The notes beneath the pieces were generated by a model. It was not told where the DNA came from, made no database searches, and saw only the letters and a program-made list of their open reading frames with translations. Shown here piece by piece: positions 25,601 to 34,304 of a DNA stretch of 63,784 bases (its first letter is position 1; each line of letters begins with the position of its first letter). Source of the stretch: Methylococcus sp. (lineage in GTDB: Bacteria > Pseudomonadota > Gammaproteobacteria > Methylococcales > Methylococcaceae). Location: the NCBI GenBank assembly GCA_028688525.1, contig JAQTYA010000010.1, forward strand, positions 1-63,784. The letters are read 5' to 3'. The position numbers and the translations under genes were made by a program.

Positions 25601-26067
25601 CCCTCTATCTGGCTCCGGCGAACCTTGGAGGCTAATTTCCAGACTCTGGCACTGCTCGCAGCCTACGGCCTCGCTATTTTCATCCGGTCCCAGCACCCGC
25701 CCGAAGAAATGCGTCGCTGGCATGAGAGACTCGTCACCCCATGACGACACCGGAATAACTCTGCAACTGGATCTCGGCCCGATGGCCGGCGGATGAGCTC
25801 AGCGTTCAGCTTGCCGATGGACTCCCATGGGACGTCAAGCGGGCTCGATGCCAGGGTTCCGCATGAAGCACCGCCGCTATAGCAACTCCAGCCGCGAAGC
25901 GCTGGCGCTTCGGCGAGGCCTTATTTTTCGGAAGCGACTGTCAGCGCTAGGCATGGTTAGTGCTTCCCGCTTTCTGAGCCGAATGCGCTTTGGCGCCGCG
26001 GTCTTCATTACCGTAAGATAATGTGTCGGTTCCTTATCCTCCGCATGCTTCGAGAACTCCCTCAATC

Positions 26068-26235
26068 ATGAATTTCCAAGAGTTCATCCATATGGGCGGC
26101 TATGCCGTCTATGTCTGGACCTCCTACGGCTTAGGCCTTGTCGTGCTCGCTCTCAACCTGATCGCCCCCTTGCGCCGGAACAAGGAAGTGCTGACTAGTC
26201 TCCGCCGCCAAATCAGGCAGGAGTCCCGCTCATGA
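26068..26235 (+). CDS. ccmD: Haem exporter protein CcmD
   Basis: A 55-residue protein with one transmembrane helix (about 10-32, YAVYVWTSYGLGLVVLALNL) and a basic C-terminus (RRNKEVLTSLRRQIRQ), the standard CcmD build. CcmD helps release haem-loaded CcmE from the CcmABC complex. The ATG at 26068 opens with NFQEFIHMGG, which fits the family; a longer frame upstream is not needed. Its stop overlaps the ccmE start. It is the first gene of the ccm operon here; ccmABC are not in the window. Confidence 0.88.
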   Translation: MNFQEFIHMGGYAVYVWTSYGLGLVVLALNLIAPLRRNKEVLTSLRRQIRQESRS

Positions 26236-26693
26236 TGACGCCGCGCCGCAAGCGCATGCTCTGGGTGGCACTGGTCGTAGCCGGCGTGTCGATCGCCGCG
26301 TTTTTCGCACTGACCGCCTTTCAGAAAAATCTCCTGTATTTCTACACCCCTTCACAGGTGGCCTCCGGCGAAGCTCCCAAGGGCTATCCGTTCCGGGTCG
26401 GTGGACTGGTGGTGAAAGGTAGCGTGAAACGCGAACCCGACAGCCTCACCGTCCGCTTCGAAGTCACCGACGGCCCGAACGCGGTGCCCGTTCTGTATAC
26501 CGGCATCCTTCCCGACCTGTTCCGCGAAGGGCAAGGCATCATCGCGGTGGGCCAGGCCGACGATTCCGGCACGTTCCAGGCTTCCGAGGTGCTCGCCAAG
26601 CACGACGAAAACTATATGCCGCCCGAAGTCGCCGATTCGCTGAAGAAGAACGGCCAGCTCCCAGCCGACTACACGGAGTATCAGAAGAAATGA
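26232..26693 (+). CDS. ccmE: Cytochrome c-type biogenesis haem chaperone CcmE
   Basis: The 153-residue protein has an N-terminal membrane anchor (about 10-30), an OB-fold periplasmic domain (FRVGGLVVKGSVKREPDSL) and the haem-binding site LAKHDENYMPPEV, in which the His binds haem covalently and the Tyr coordinates it. It carries haem from CcmABCD to CcmF/H. Its start overlaps the ccmD stop and its stop overlaps the ccmF start (ATGA), so the genes are coupled. Confidence 0.95.
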   Translation: MMTPRRKRMLWVALVVAGVSIAAFFALTAFQKNLLYFYTPSQVASGEAPKGYPFRVGGLVVKGSVKREPDSLTVRFEVTDGPNAVPVLYTGILPDLFREGQGIIAVGQADDSGTFQASEVLAKHDENYMPPEVADSLKKNGQLPADYTEYQKK

Positions 26694-28663
26694 TCGCTGA
26701 ACTTGGCCACATCGCCCTGATCATGGCCTTGGCGATGGCCCTGCTGCAGGGAACCTTTCCTCTGCTGGGCGCTTCGCAGGGCGTGAGCGTCTGGATGAAC
26801 GTCGCAAGACCGGCAGGACGGGCTCAGTTCCTGTTCTTGCTGATTTCGTTCGTAGCGCTCGCCGCCTGCTTCGTCAACAACGATTTTTCCGTGGGCTACG
26901 TCGCCCGCAACTCGAACAGCACCCTGCCGCTGTATTACCGCATCGCCGCAGTGTGGGGCTCGCACGAGGGCTCCATGCTGCTGTGGGCCACGATCCTGGG
27001 GCTGTGGACGGCGGCAGTCAGCGTGTTCAGCCGCAGCCTGTCCGAGGACTTCCTGGCGCGGGTGCTGGGCATCATGGGACTGGTGAGCATAGGCATCCTG
27101 GCTTTCATCCTGTTCACTTCGAATCCCTTCGAGCGTCTGGTTCCCGCGCCTTTCGACGGCGCCGACTTGAATCCTTTGCTTCAGGATTTCGGCATGACGG
27201 TGCATCCGCCGATGCTGTACATGGGGTATGTGGGGCTGAGCGTGGCCTTCGCCTTCGCTCTCGCAGCCCTGCTAGGCGGCTCGCTCGACGCGGCTTGGGC
27301 CCGCTGGTCCCGGCCCTGGACCTTAGTGGCTTGGATATTCCTGACCGGCGGCATCACGCTCGGCTCGTGGTGGGCTTATTACGAGCTAGGCTGGGGCGGC
27401 TGGTGGTTCTGGGACCCGGTGGAGAATGCCTCCTTCATGCCCTGGCTGGTCGCCACGGCCCTGATCCACTCGCTGGCAGTCACCGAAAAGCGGGGAGCCT
27501 TCAAGGCCTGGACCGTGCTGCTGGCAATCTTCGCCTTTTCCCTGAGCCTTCTGGGCACCTTCCTGGTCCGCTCCGGCGTGCTGACTTCGGTGCATGCCTT
27601 CGCCTCCGATCCTACCCGCGGCCTATTCATCCTGATCCTGCTCGCGATCGTAGTAGGCGGATCGCTGCTGGTGTATACGCTGAAGGCGCCGGGCGTCCGA
27701 GACGTGGCGCGCTACGGCTTGATCTCGAAAGAGAACCTGCTGCTGCTCAACAACATCCTGCTGGTGACCGCTTCCGGCAGTATCCTGCTCGGCACCCTCT
27801 ACCCGCTGCTGCTGGATGCGCTGAAGCTCGGCAAGATATCGGTCGGCCCTCCGTATTTCGGCGCGGTGTTCGCCCCTCTGATGGCGCCGATCTTCCTACT
27901 CGCCGGCGTCGCGCCGATGTTCGCATGGAGGGACAGCTCGGTCGGACGCATCCTGCACCGGGTCCGCTATCTGTTTCCGGCGAGTTTCGCAGCGGGTATC
28001 GCGCTAGCCGCCTTCGCCTGGAACGCCGCCGATTTCCAGATGATGGCAGGCCTGGGCGCTGCATTCTGGCTGGTTGCAAGCGCCGGCTTGAGCCTGTGGA
28101 CCCGCGTCCGGCTGCGCGGCGGCTGGATCGACGGGCTGCGCGCCCAATCGCCTAGCGTCTACGGCATGACCGCCGCCCATCTCGGCATTGCGGTGTTCCT
28201 GGTCGGCGCCGTACTGTCCGACCGCCTCAGTCAGGAAAAGCTGGTGCGGATGGCTCCCGGAGACAGCGTGACGCTGTCCGGCTACACCTTCAGCTTCCTC
28301 GGTACGGAAAAAGTACAGGGGCCCAACTTCTCGGCCCAGCAGGCAAGCTTCCGGGTGGAGCGGGACGGCGACACCTGGGAACTGAAACCTCAAAAGCGCA
28401 ACTACAAGGTCCAGCGCAACATGATGACCGAAGCGGCCATCGATCCGGGACTGTCGCGCGATCTCTACGTCGCTCTCGGTGAACCTTTGGACAAGGACGC
28501 CTGGAGCGTCCGGCTTTACGTCAAGCCGTTCATCCGCTGGATTTGGGCGGGCGGCTTGTTCATGATCGCGGGCGGACTGTTGTCGGTCAGCGACAAGCGC
28601 TACCGTTTAAGGCTACGCGAAGCCGCCGCCGTTCCGGAACGGGCCGCAGCCCGCACAGCCTGA
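26690..28663 (+). CDS. ccmF: Cytochrome c haem lyase subunit CcmF
   Basis: The 657-residue polytopic membrane protein contains the tryptophan-rich WWD motif (YELGWGGWWFWDPVENASFM) and conserved His residues in FGMTVHPPMLYMGYVG and SGVLTSVHAFASDP. CcmF, with CcmH and CcmI, attaches haem to apocytochrome c on the periplasmic side. Length matches the family. The gene overlaps ccmE by four bases and lies 18 bp before ccmG. Confidence 0.96.
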   Translation: MIAELGHIALIMALAMALLQGTFPLLGASQGVSVWMNVARPAGRAQFLFLLISFVALAACFVNNDFSVGYVARNSNSTLPLYYRIAAVWGSHEGSMLLWATILGLWTAAVSVFSRSLSEDFLARVLGIMGLVSIGILAFILFTSNPFERLVPAPFDGADLNPLLQDFGMTVHPPMLYMGYVGLSVAFAFALAALLGGSLDAAWARWSRPWTLVAWIFLTGGITLGSWWAYYELGWGGWWFWDPVENASFMPWLVATALIHSLAVTEKRGAFKAWTVLLAIFAFSLSLLGTFLVRSGVLTSVHAFASDPTRGLFILILLAIVVGGSLLVYTLKAPGVRDVARYGLISKENLLLLNNILLVTASGSILLGTLYPLLLDALKLGKISVGPPYFGAVFAPLMAPIFLLAGVAPMFAWRDSSVGRILHRVRYLFPASFAAGIALAAFAWNAADFQMMAGLGAAFWLVASAGLSLWTRVRLRGGWIDGLRAQSPSVYGMTAAHLGIAVFLVGAVLSDRLSQEKLVRMAPGDSVTLSGYTFSFLGTEKVQGPNFSAQQASFRVERDGDTWELKPQKRNYKVQRNMMTEAAIDPGLSRDLYVALGEPLDKDAWSVRLYVKPFIRWIWAGGLFMIAGGLLSVSDKRYRLRLREAAAVPERAAARTA

Positions 28664-28681
28664 TCCACTCGAACTCAAGCT

Positions 28682-29224
28682 ATGGCTACCCTACGCATGC
28701 GATTCGCTTTACCCCTGGTCGTCTTCGTCCTCCTGGTCGCCCTGCTCGGCGTAGGACTCACACTAGACCCCCGCGAAGTGCCCTCCCCGCTCATCGGCAA
28801 ACCGGCACCGGCCTTCTCCCTGCCCCAAGTGGCGGCGGCCGACCGGACCCTGAGCCTGGATCAGCTCAAGGGCCAAGTGTTCCTGCTCAACGTCTGGGCG
28901 TCCTGGTGCGTCTCCTGCCGCCAGGAGCATCCGGTTCTGGTGGAGTTCTCCAAACGGAACATCATCCCGATCTACGGCCTCAACTACAAAGACGGCCGCG
29001 ACGAAGCCCTGGCTTGGCTGAAGCATTTCGGCGATCCCTACCGGGCCAGCGCCTTCGACGAGGACGGCAAGATGGGTATCGAATGGGGCGTGTACGGCGT
29101 GCCGGAAACCTTTCTCGTCGATAAGCACGGCGTGATCCGATACAAACAGACCGGCCCGGTGACGCCGCAAGACCTGGAAAACAAGATCCTACCCTTGATC
29201 CGCGAATTGCAGGGGGCCGCATGA
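28682..29224 (+). CDS. ccmG: Thiol-disulfide oxidoreductase CcmG/DsbE
   Basis: The 180-residue thioredoxin-fold protein has an N-terminal membrane anchor (about 8-28), active site WCVSC in NVWASWCVSCRQEH, and the GVPETFLVDKHG cis-proline loop. The ILNVWASWC layout and the GVPETF loop are typical of CcmG, which reduces the haem-binding cysteines of apocytochrome c. The usual residue pair between the cysteines in this family is Pro-Thr or similar; here it is Val-Ser. Its stop overlaps the ccmH start. Confidence 0.94.
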   Translation: MATLRMRFALPLVVFVLLVALLGVGLTLDPREVPSPLIGKPAPAFSLPQVAAADRTLSLDQLKGQVFLLNVWASWCVSCRQEHPVLVEFSKRNIIPIYGLNYKDGRDEALAWLKHFGDPYRASAFDEDGKMGIEWGVYGVPETFLVDKHGVIRYKQTGPVTPQDLENKILPLIRELQGAA

Positions 29225-29682
29225 ACCGACTGATCCTCTATTTTTGCGGCCTCCTGGCCTGCCTGCCCGCGGACGCCATGGAAGTCCGCCAGTTCGACGA
29301 TCCCGCCAAACAAGGACGCTACGAAGACCTCATCAAGGATTTGCGCTGCCTGGTCTGCCAAAACCAGTCGCTGGCAGACTCGGATGCCGAGCTCGCCCAA
29401 GACCTGCGCACCGAGGTCTACAACATCATTCAAAGCGGCAAATCGAGCGAAGAGGCCGTGCAGTTCCTGACCGACCGCTACGGCGACTTCGTCCTGTACC
29501 GGCCGCCGTTCAAGAGCATCACGCTGCTGCTCTGGTTCGGGCCCTTCCTTTTGCTAGCCGGCGGAACCTTCTTCCTATGGCGGCAGGCACGGCGCCGAGC
29601 CGAGCCGGCGCCGCAGGATCTTGAACTATCCGCCGAAGAGCGCCAGCGCCTCCAGCAGCTGAAAGACCGATTCCAGGGGTAA
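29221..29682 (+). CDS. ccmH: Cytochrome c-type biogenesis protein CcmH
   Basis: The 153-residue protein has a signal peptide (cleaved near ADA), the redox motif LRCLVCQNQSLADS at about residues 40-53, a three-helix domain and one C-terminal transmembrane helix (about 98-118). It handles the thiols of apocytochrome c with CcmG and CcmF. This is the short, split form; the TPR part is the separate ccmI gene that follows after 4 bp. Confidence 0.95.
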   Translation: MNRLILYFCGLLACLPADAMEVRQFDDPAKQGRYEDLIKDLRCLVCQNQSLADSDAELAQDLRTEVYNIIQSGKSSEEAVQFLTDRYGDFVLYRPPFKSITLLLWFGPFLLLAGGTFFLWRQARRRAEPAPQDLELSAEERQRLQQLKDRFQG

Positions 29683-29686
29683 TCAT

Positions 29687-30889
29687 ATGATTTCGTTTTG
29701 GGTGCTGGCGGCGGCTCTGCTGCTGGCCGGCTATGCCTTTTTCCTACCCGCCCTGCTGGGGCGCAAGTCCACGCCCGGCGTCGACCGCGCCCGGCTCAAC
29801 TGGCTGATCAACCGGCAGAAGCGGGAAGAACTCGCGGCCGAAATCGGTGACAGGAACGCCGCCGAGCAGCTTGGCGACGATTTCGACCGCGACCTTTTGG
29901 CCGACCTTGCAGCCTCCGAGGCGCCGCCCTCCAAACCGGAAGGCGGCGCCGGACGGACCTTGCTGATCGCCGTGCTGGCGGCCTTACCGCTCGCCGTCAT
30001 CGCCATTTACGGCGGCCTCGGGCGCATGGATCTGATCGCCCATCCCGCCGCCGTCTCGGGCGGCAATCAGGCCATGACTGCGGGCGATCTGCAAGCCAGG
30101 ATCGACCAGCTCGCCGAACGACTCAAGCAGCAGCCCAACGATCTGGACGGCTGGCTATTGCTCGGCCGTTCGCTGATGGCGGTCCAGCAGATGGACAAGG
30201 CGGTACAGGCTTACGAATTCGCGCTGAAGCTGGCACCCGAAAACCTAGACGTCCAGGCGCTCTATGCCCAGGCGCTGGGCGAAGCCAATCAGGGCAGCCT
30301 ACAGGGGAAGCCGTCCGAGATCATCGACGGGATACTCCAGCGCAACCCCAACCACCTGCATGGCCTGTGGCTAGCGGGGCTAGCCGCGGCAGAGCTCGAG
30401 GACAAGGGCAGAGCCGTGGGATACTGGAGCAAGCTCAAGTCGCTGATGCCTGCGGGAAGCGAGCAGGTTCAGGAGCTGGATAAGCTCATCGCGGAGATGG
30501 GCGGCGGCCCTTCCGCTCCGGCAGATACACCGGCGGCGTCCGGCAAGAGCATCCGGGTGAAAGTCAGCCTGAGCGCTGAATTGAAAGAGCGCGCAGCCCC
30601 AGACGACGTGCTATTTATTTTTGCCCGAGCGGCGGAAGGCCCGCCGATGCCGCTGGCCATCAGCCGTAAGAATGCCGGCGACCTGCCCACGGAGATCACG
30701 CTGGACGACGGCATGGCCATGGCGCCGGGCATGAAGCTGTCGTCCTATCCGCGCATCGTCATCGGCGCGCGGATATCCAAGACTGGCAACGCGATGCCCT
30801 CGCCCGGGGACCTGCAAGGTTTAACCGCCCCGCTGGAAGCTCAAAATGGCGGCAGCTACGCGGTGGAAATCGGACAAGTCGTGAATTGA
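29687..30889 (+). CDS. ccmI: Cytochrome c biogenesis factor CcmI (CycH), TPR protein
   Basis: The 400-residue protein has two N-terminal transmembrane helices (about 3-22 and 95-115) around a short cytoplasmic loop, then tetratricopeptide repeats (about 145-255) and a C-terminal periplasmic beta domain (about 280-400, SGKSIRVKVSLSAELKE). CcmI binds the C-terminus of apocytochrome c and delivers it to CcmF/H. It ends the ccmDEFGHI operon. Confidence 0.9.
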   Translation: MISFWVLAAALLLAGYAFFLPALLGRKSTPGVDRARLNWLINRQKREELAAEIGDRNAAEQLGDDFDRDLLADLAASEAPPSKPEGGAGRTLLIAVLAALPLAVIAIYGGLGRMDLIAHPAAVSGGNQAMTAGDLQARIDQLAERLKQQPNDLDGWLLLGRSLMAVQQMDKAVQAYEFALKLAPENLDVQALYAQALGEANQGSLQGKPSEIIDGILQRNPNHLHGLWLAGLAAAELEDKGRAVGYWSKLKSLMPAGSEQVQELDKLIAEMGGGPSAPADTPAASGKSIRVKVSLSAELKERAAPDDVLFIFARAAEGPPMPLAISRKNAGDLPTEITLDDGMAMAPGMKLSSYPRIVIGARISKTGNAMPSPGDLQGLTAPLEAQNGGSYAVEIGQVVN

Positions 30890-30972
30890 GGCTAGAGCCA
30901 AGCCGCACCCTGTAATTCGTCCCGCGCTTGGCCTATCATCGTTTGCACCACTCACCGGGAGCAAAGAAGAAC

Positions 30973-31287
30973 ATGAATACCAAGCCGGTCATCGCCATCG
31001 CCTTCGCATTGTCCGCCATGCTGACGAGCGGCTGCGCCAGCATACGCGCTCGCACCGATGTGCTGCCCAAACAGGGCTGGACCGTCTATCCGGGCGCTCA
31101 GCAAGGCGCTAAGGACATCAGCGCCGGCGTCAACGGGAAACTGCCCTATCCGGGCTGGATGCATGTCCTGCTGGTGCCAGCCTTCGTTGTCGACTTACCG
31201 CTCGGCACCGTCTTCGACACCTTAGCCCTGCCCTACGACCTTTACCGCATCAATAACCCGGAAGACTTCCCCAGGGCGCGCAAATGA
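30973..31287 (+). CDS. YceK/YidQ-family lipoprotein
   Basis: The 104-residue protein has a lipoprotein signal (LTSGC lipobox) followed by the family pattern SIRARTD, WTVYPGAQ and DLPLGTVFDTLALPYDLYRI. This matches the YceK/YidQ group of small enterobacterial lipoproteins of unknown role. I chose the ATG at 30973 because it gives a normal signal peptide; a longer frame starts at 30928. It stands between ccmI and a YqgE-like gene with no overlap. Confidence 0.75.
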   Translation: MNTKPVIAIAFALSAMLTSGCASIRARTDVLPKQGWTVYPGAQQGAKDISAGVNGKLPYPGWMHVLLVPAFVVDLPLGTVFDTLALPYDLYRINNPEDFPRARK

Positions 31288-31318
31288 TTCCCGCGACGGC
31301 AGGAAATACACTCCAGCG

Positions 31319-31939
31319 ATGCCGTCACGCCGCTCCGTACTGATATTTTTCCTGGCTTCGGTCGCCCTGGCACCGGCGGCGCCGGCCTATGTGCGCCCAC
31401 CGACAGTCCCTAGCACCCACCCCCGCGCATCTGGGCAACTTTTGGTAGCCCATCCGAATATGCCCGCCAATATCTTTGCGCATACCGTGATATACCTCAT
31501 CAGCCACGACGGCGGCGGAGCCATGGGCCTCATCGTCAACCGTGTTGCCGGAGCGGGGCCTTTGGGAAAATTGCTGGGGGCTTTCGGGCTTGCATCGAAA
31601 GACCGGCGCGAAATCAAGTTGTATCTAGGCGGGCCGGTTGAGGTCGAACGCGGCTTCGTACTGCATTCGGACGACTATGCCGGCGCCAGCACGCGGGTTC
31701 TGGGCAAAAACCTATCGCTTTCGACCGGCCCGGATATTCTCGAGGCCATCGCGCACAAACGCGGCCCTGAACGAACGCGCATCCTGTTCGGCTATGCCGG
31801 CTGGTCGCCAGGCCAATTGGAAGGCGAGATCGCCCGGGGCGACTGGCTGCTGGCGCCGGCCGACCCCGCACTGATCTTTTCCGACGACACCGACGCGATC
31901 TGGGACCAGGCGCTCAAGCACGCGGGCCTGAACCTCTAG
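31319..31939 (+). CDS. YqgE/AlgH family protein with a signal peptide
   Basis: The 206-residue product has the YqgE/AlgH (DUF179) domain: GQLLVAHPNMP, TVIYLISHDGGGAMGLIVNR, LYLGGPVE, FGYAGWSPGQLEGEI and WLLAPAD. Family members are usually cytoplasmic, about 185 residues, and of unknown function. This one carries about 27 extra N-terminal residues that read as a signal peptide (VLIFFLASVALAPAAPAYV), so it may be periplasmic. It is convergent with an L,D-transpeptidase gene 11 bp away. Confidence 0.8.
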   Translation: MPSRRSVLIFFLASVALAPAAPAYVRPPTVPSTHPRASGQLLVAHPNMPANIFAHTVIYLISHDGGGAMGLIVNRVAGAGPLGKLLGAFGLASKDRREIKLYLGGPVEVERGFVLHSDDYAGASTRVLGKNLSLSTGPDILEAIAHKRGPERTRILFGYAGWSPGQLEGEIARGDWLLAPADPALIFSDDTDAIWDQALKHAGLNL

Positions 31940-31950
31940 CACGCACGGGC

Positions 31951-33345
31951 CTATGGCGCTGGCCGCGACGCTGCCTTGGTTTCCGCAACGCGCACGGTGT
32001 CGGAGGGCGGCCGGACCTCGGCTGCAAGCTCCAGGTCGATCTTCAACCGTTTGGCTGCGGATTTCGCTTCCTTAGCATCCTTGAACGGCCCCGCGACGAC
32101 CTCGTAGCCCTCGCCACTTTTCACCGCGCGGGCAGGAATTGGAGGCCCCTGATGATTGAGCACTGCGGCCATCCGGCGGGCACTCAGTTCCTCCTTCGTC
32201 GTCGTCGCCCTTACCAGCCAGCCGCCGCTAGTTTCGGCAGGCGGCTGCGGCCGACCGAACCAGACTGCGGGGCGCTGAAGCGCTATCGCTTGGGCTAAAA
32301 CAGCCGAAGCGGGTGCCGAACTCGCCCGGATCGGCTGGGGGATGCCCCTCGCTTCGGCTAGCACCTGCTCCACCCGCGCCCAGTCCAGAACTATGCCTTC
32401 TTTCTTTTCCAACCGCTTCAGTTTAGCGCTCAGCTCACCCTTCAGCTTGGCTTGGCTCAGCTCTTCATAAGGCGCATGCGCCTCCAGGTAGACCTGCCCG
32501 CCCTTCCGGCCAATCAAATAAGGCTGGTTGACGACACGCACCGGGGCTCCGGTCTTCACCTCTGGAAACAGCGCTGCGATATCCTCCGGATACAGCCGCA
32601 GGCAGCCGTTGCTCGCCCGAAAACCGATGCTGTAAGGCTTATTTGTACCGTGGATTAGGTACTGCGGCCGGCTCAGATACATGGCGTAATCGCCGAGCGG
32701 ATTGTCGGGACCGGCCGACACGGCCGCCGGCAATGGATCGCCTTTCAGCGCATGGTCCCTGCGGATATTCTCGGTAGGATACCAAGTCGGAAACTCGGTC
32801 TTGCGCACCACCGACATGTTGCCCGTGGGCGTCGAGCGGCCCTCCTTGCCTATCCCGACCGGATATGTAGACACTGCGCTTTCGGCGGACTGGGAAGGGA
32901 AATGATACAGCCGCATGGTCGCCAGATTGACCACCACGCCCTTGCGGGGTGCCTCGGGCAAGACGAATTGCAGCGGCAGGATCACCTGGCGGCCGCCCTC
33001 CGGTACCCAGGGATCGATCCCCGGATTGGCCTCGGACAATTCCTGATAGCCCAACCCGTAGTGCCGAGCTATGTCCGACAGCGTATCGCCGTCGCGAGTT
33101 TCGACGGATGCCAACTGCCCGACGATATTATCCTCGCCGGTTAAGCTAAATTGGTGTTTCTCGACGGCAAGAGGCAGCGGCGGCGGAGGACTCGGGGGCG
33201 CCTCGTGTGGCTGCGGGCCGAAGGCGCAGCCTCCCAGCGGGCCGCTGAACGCGGCGACGAAAATCAGCCGCAGCGGCAAACGGAAAGTGAAATCGCCGGA
33301 CAAGCGGCGAACCAACGGGAAAACGAAGAAAAGTGAGGTATTCAT
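31951..33345 (-). CDS. L,D-transpeptidase (ErfK/YbiS) with LysM and SPOR-like domains
   Basis: The product is about 464 residues. It has a lipobox-like LGGC at about residue 40, a LysM peptidoglycan-binding domain (DGDTLSDIARHYGLGYQEL), the YkuD catalytic domain with His and Cys in HGTNKPYSIGF and SNGCLRL, and a C-terminal SPOR-like domain (YEVVAGPFKDAKEAKSAAKR). It should form 3-3 crosslinks or attach proteins to peptidoglycan in the periplasm. The start is uncertain: ATG codons at 33345 and 33366 and a TTG at 33375 are in frame and none has a strong ribosome site. Confidence 0.85.
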   Translation of the reverse strand: MNTSLFFVFPLVRRLSGDFTFRLPLRLIFVAAFSGPLGGCAFGPQPHEAPPSPPPPLPLAVEKHQFSLTGEDNIVGQLASVETRDGDTLSDIARHYGLGYQELSEANPGIDPWVPEGGRQVILPLQFVLPEAPRKGVVVNLATMRLYHFPSQSAESAVSTYPVGIGKEGRSTPTGNMSVVRKTEFPTWYPTENIRRDHALKGDPLPAAVSAGPDNPLGDYAMYLSRPQYLIHGTNKPYSIGFRASNGCLRLYPEDIAALFPEVKTGAPVRVVNQPYLIGRKGGQVYLEAHAPYEELSQAKLKGELSAKLKRLEKKEGIVLDWARVEQVLAEARGIPQPIRASSAPASAVLAQAIALQRPAVWFGRPQPPAETSGGWLVRATTTKEELSARRMAAVLNHQGPPIPARAVKSGEGYEVVAGPFKDAKEAKSAAKRLKIDLELAAEVRPPSDTVRVAETKAASRPAP

Positions 33346-33477
33346 ACCGAGTGTAACAAGCAGCATGCATGCCAAACGCGGCTAACGCCCCCGCTCGGCA
33401 ACCCTCGTCGGGCGGGAGCTCGTCGCCTGCCGCATGCTCCCGGCCTCTCCTCCGCCCATACGCCTTGCACGATTCGC

Positions 33478-34242
33478 TCAAGGTACATTGTTGTCGATCT
33501 TTTCCTCGAAGCTCTGTTCCTTGGGCTGGGACGCGAAAGAGCCCGTCGTACGGCACGCGACCAGCCGGCGCGCTCCCCGTTCCCCCCAGGATTTAAACGC
33601 TTGTTTCACATCGTCCCACTCGTGGAAATCGCGGACATCGAGCTTGCCGACCCGCTTGTCCGCTGCGGCGTAAAGACGCTGCCCCGTCAGCGAGTCGAGG
33701 ATTTCGAGTTCAAACGCCGCATCCCCGGTAAACAGGGCCTGCCCGGTACTCTCCGAATAAAGCGCGGCGGGTGCAGTAACATAGGGCGCCAACACCGTAC
33801 CTTCCTTGAGTAAGACGTTAGCCTTCTCGGCCTCGGTCAACGCGAAGCGTATCCGCATCACATCCGGCCCAGGCTGGGTCACCACCTCCAGCTGCGCCTT
33901 ATTCACAACGTCAAGCAAAGTATCGGTGCTGAGCTTGCGCAGCATGTCGCGATCCTTAGGTTCGAGTTTCTGCAACCAGGAGTCCCCCGCTTTGGCCCAT
34001 AACGCGGCCGGATCGAGCATCACCTTGGTGTATCTCCGGCAGTCCGCAGCCGGATTGGCATAGACGAGCAAGGGCTCGCTCCCGTTCCCTTTGCGCAAGC
34101 TGGAATAGCTGCCGAGAAATCCCGACGGTTCGATGTCCCGCGCCTGCTTGGTCGCACTGCAACCGGCAAGCGCCGTCAAAGCGGCAGCCGCCCAGACGGC
34201 TCGAAGAACTGCGCGGATGGAAAAAACAGGATATGACGGCAT
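33478..34242 (-). CDS. DUF3313 lipoprotein
   Basis: The 254-residue protein has a signal with lipobox LAGC and the DUF3313 pattern: GFLGSYSSLRKGNG, KVMLDPAALWA, an alpha/beta core and a C-terminal HEWDDVKQAFKSWGERGARRL. Function of the family is unknown. The ATG at 34242 was chosen because GGGAGAG precedes it. A second, more distant DUF3313 protein is encoded at 36337-37068, and the two bracket DUF6515 and DUF2092 genes on the same strand. Confidence 0.8.
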   Translation of the reverse strand: MPSYPVFSIRAVLRAVWAAAALTALAGCSATKQARDIEPSGFLGSYSSLRKGNGSEPLLVYANPAADCRRYTKVMLDPAALWAKAGDSWLQKLEPKDRDMLRKLSTDTLLDVVNKAQLEVVTQPGPDVMRIRFALTEAEKANVLLKEGTVLAPYVTAPAALYSESTGQALFTGDAAFELEILDSLTGQRLYAAADKRVGKLDVRDFHEWDDVKQAFKSWGERGARRLVACRTTGSFASQPKEQSFEEKIDNNVP

Positions 34243-34304
34243 CGTTCTCTCCCTATATGCCATGACTGATTTTAAGACGGCAACGATGGGTGCCAAACCG
34301 AAGC

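Larger units (their letters stand above)
25354..26067. other. Long intergenic region with hairpins, no supported gene
   Basis: About 710 bp between the copper receptor control region and ccmD. Contents seen: a minus-strand terminator (25522-25546), an 18-bp perfect palindrome (25583-25600), and a hairpin at 25895-25912 followed by a T-rich stretch on the plus strand. Open frames on both strands look non-coding. One exception is a 39-codon plus-strand frame at 25625-25744 with a TTG start and a hydrophobic helix. It looks protein-like but has no clear ribosome site, and it may be a gene remnant. Confidence 0.4.

Noticed and set aside
25412..25750. 112-codon minus-strand open frame in the intergenic region
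   Set aside because: It contains a strong rho-independent terminator on its own strand, has no family resemblance and no good ribosome site.
25354..26067. Cobalamin riboswitch upstream of the TonB receptor
   Set aside because: The conserved B12-box and core elements were not found on either strand, and the receptor fits copper rather than cobalamin.
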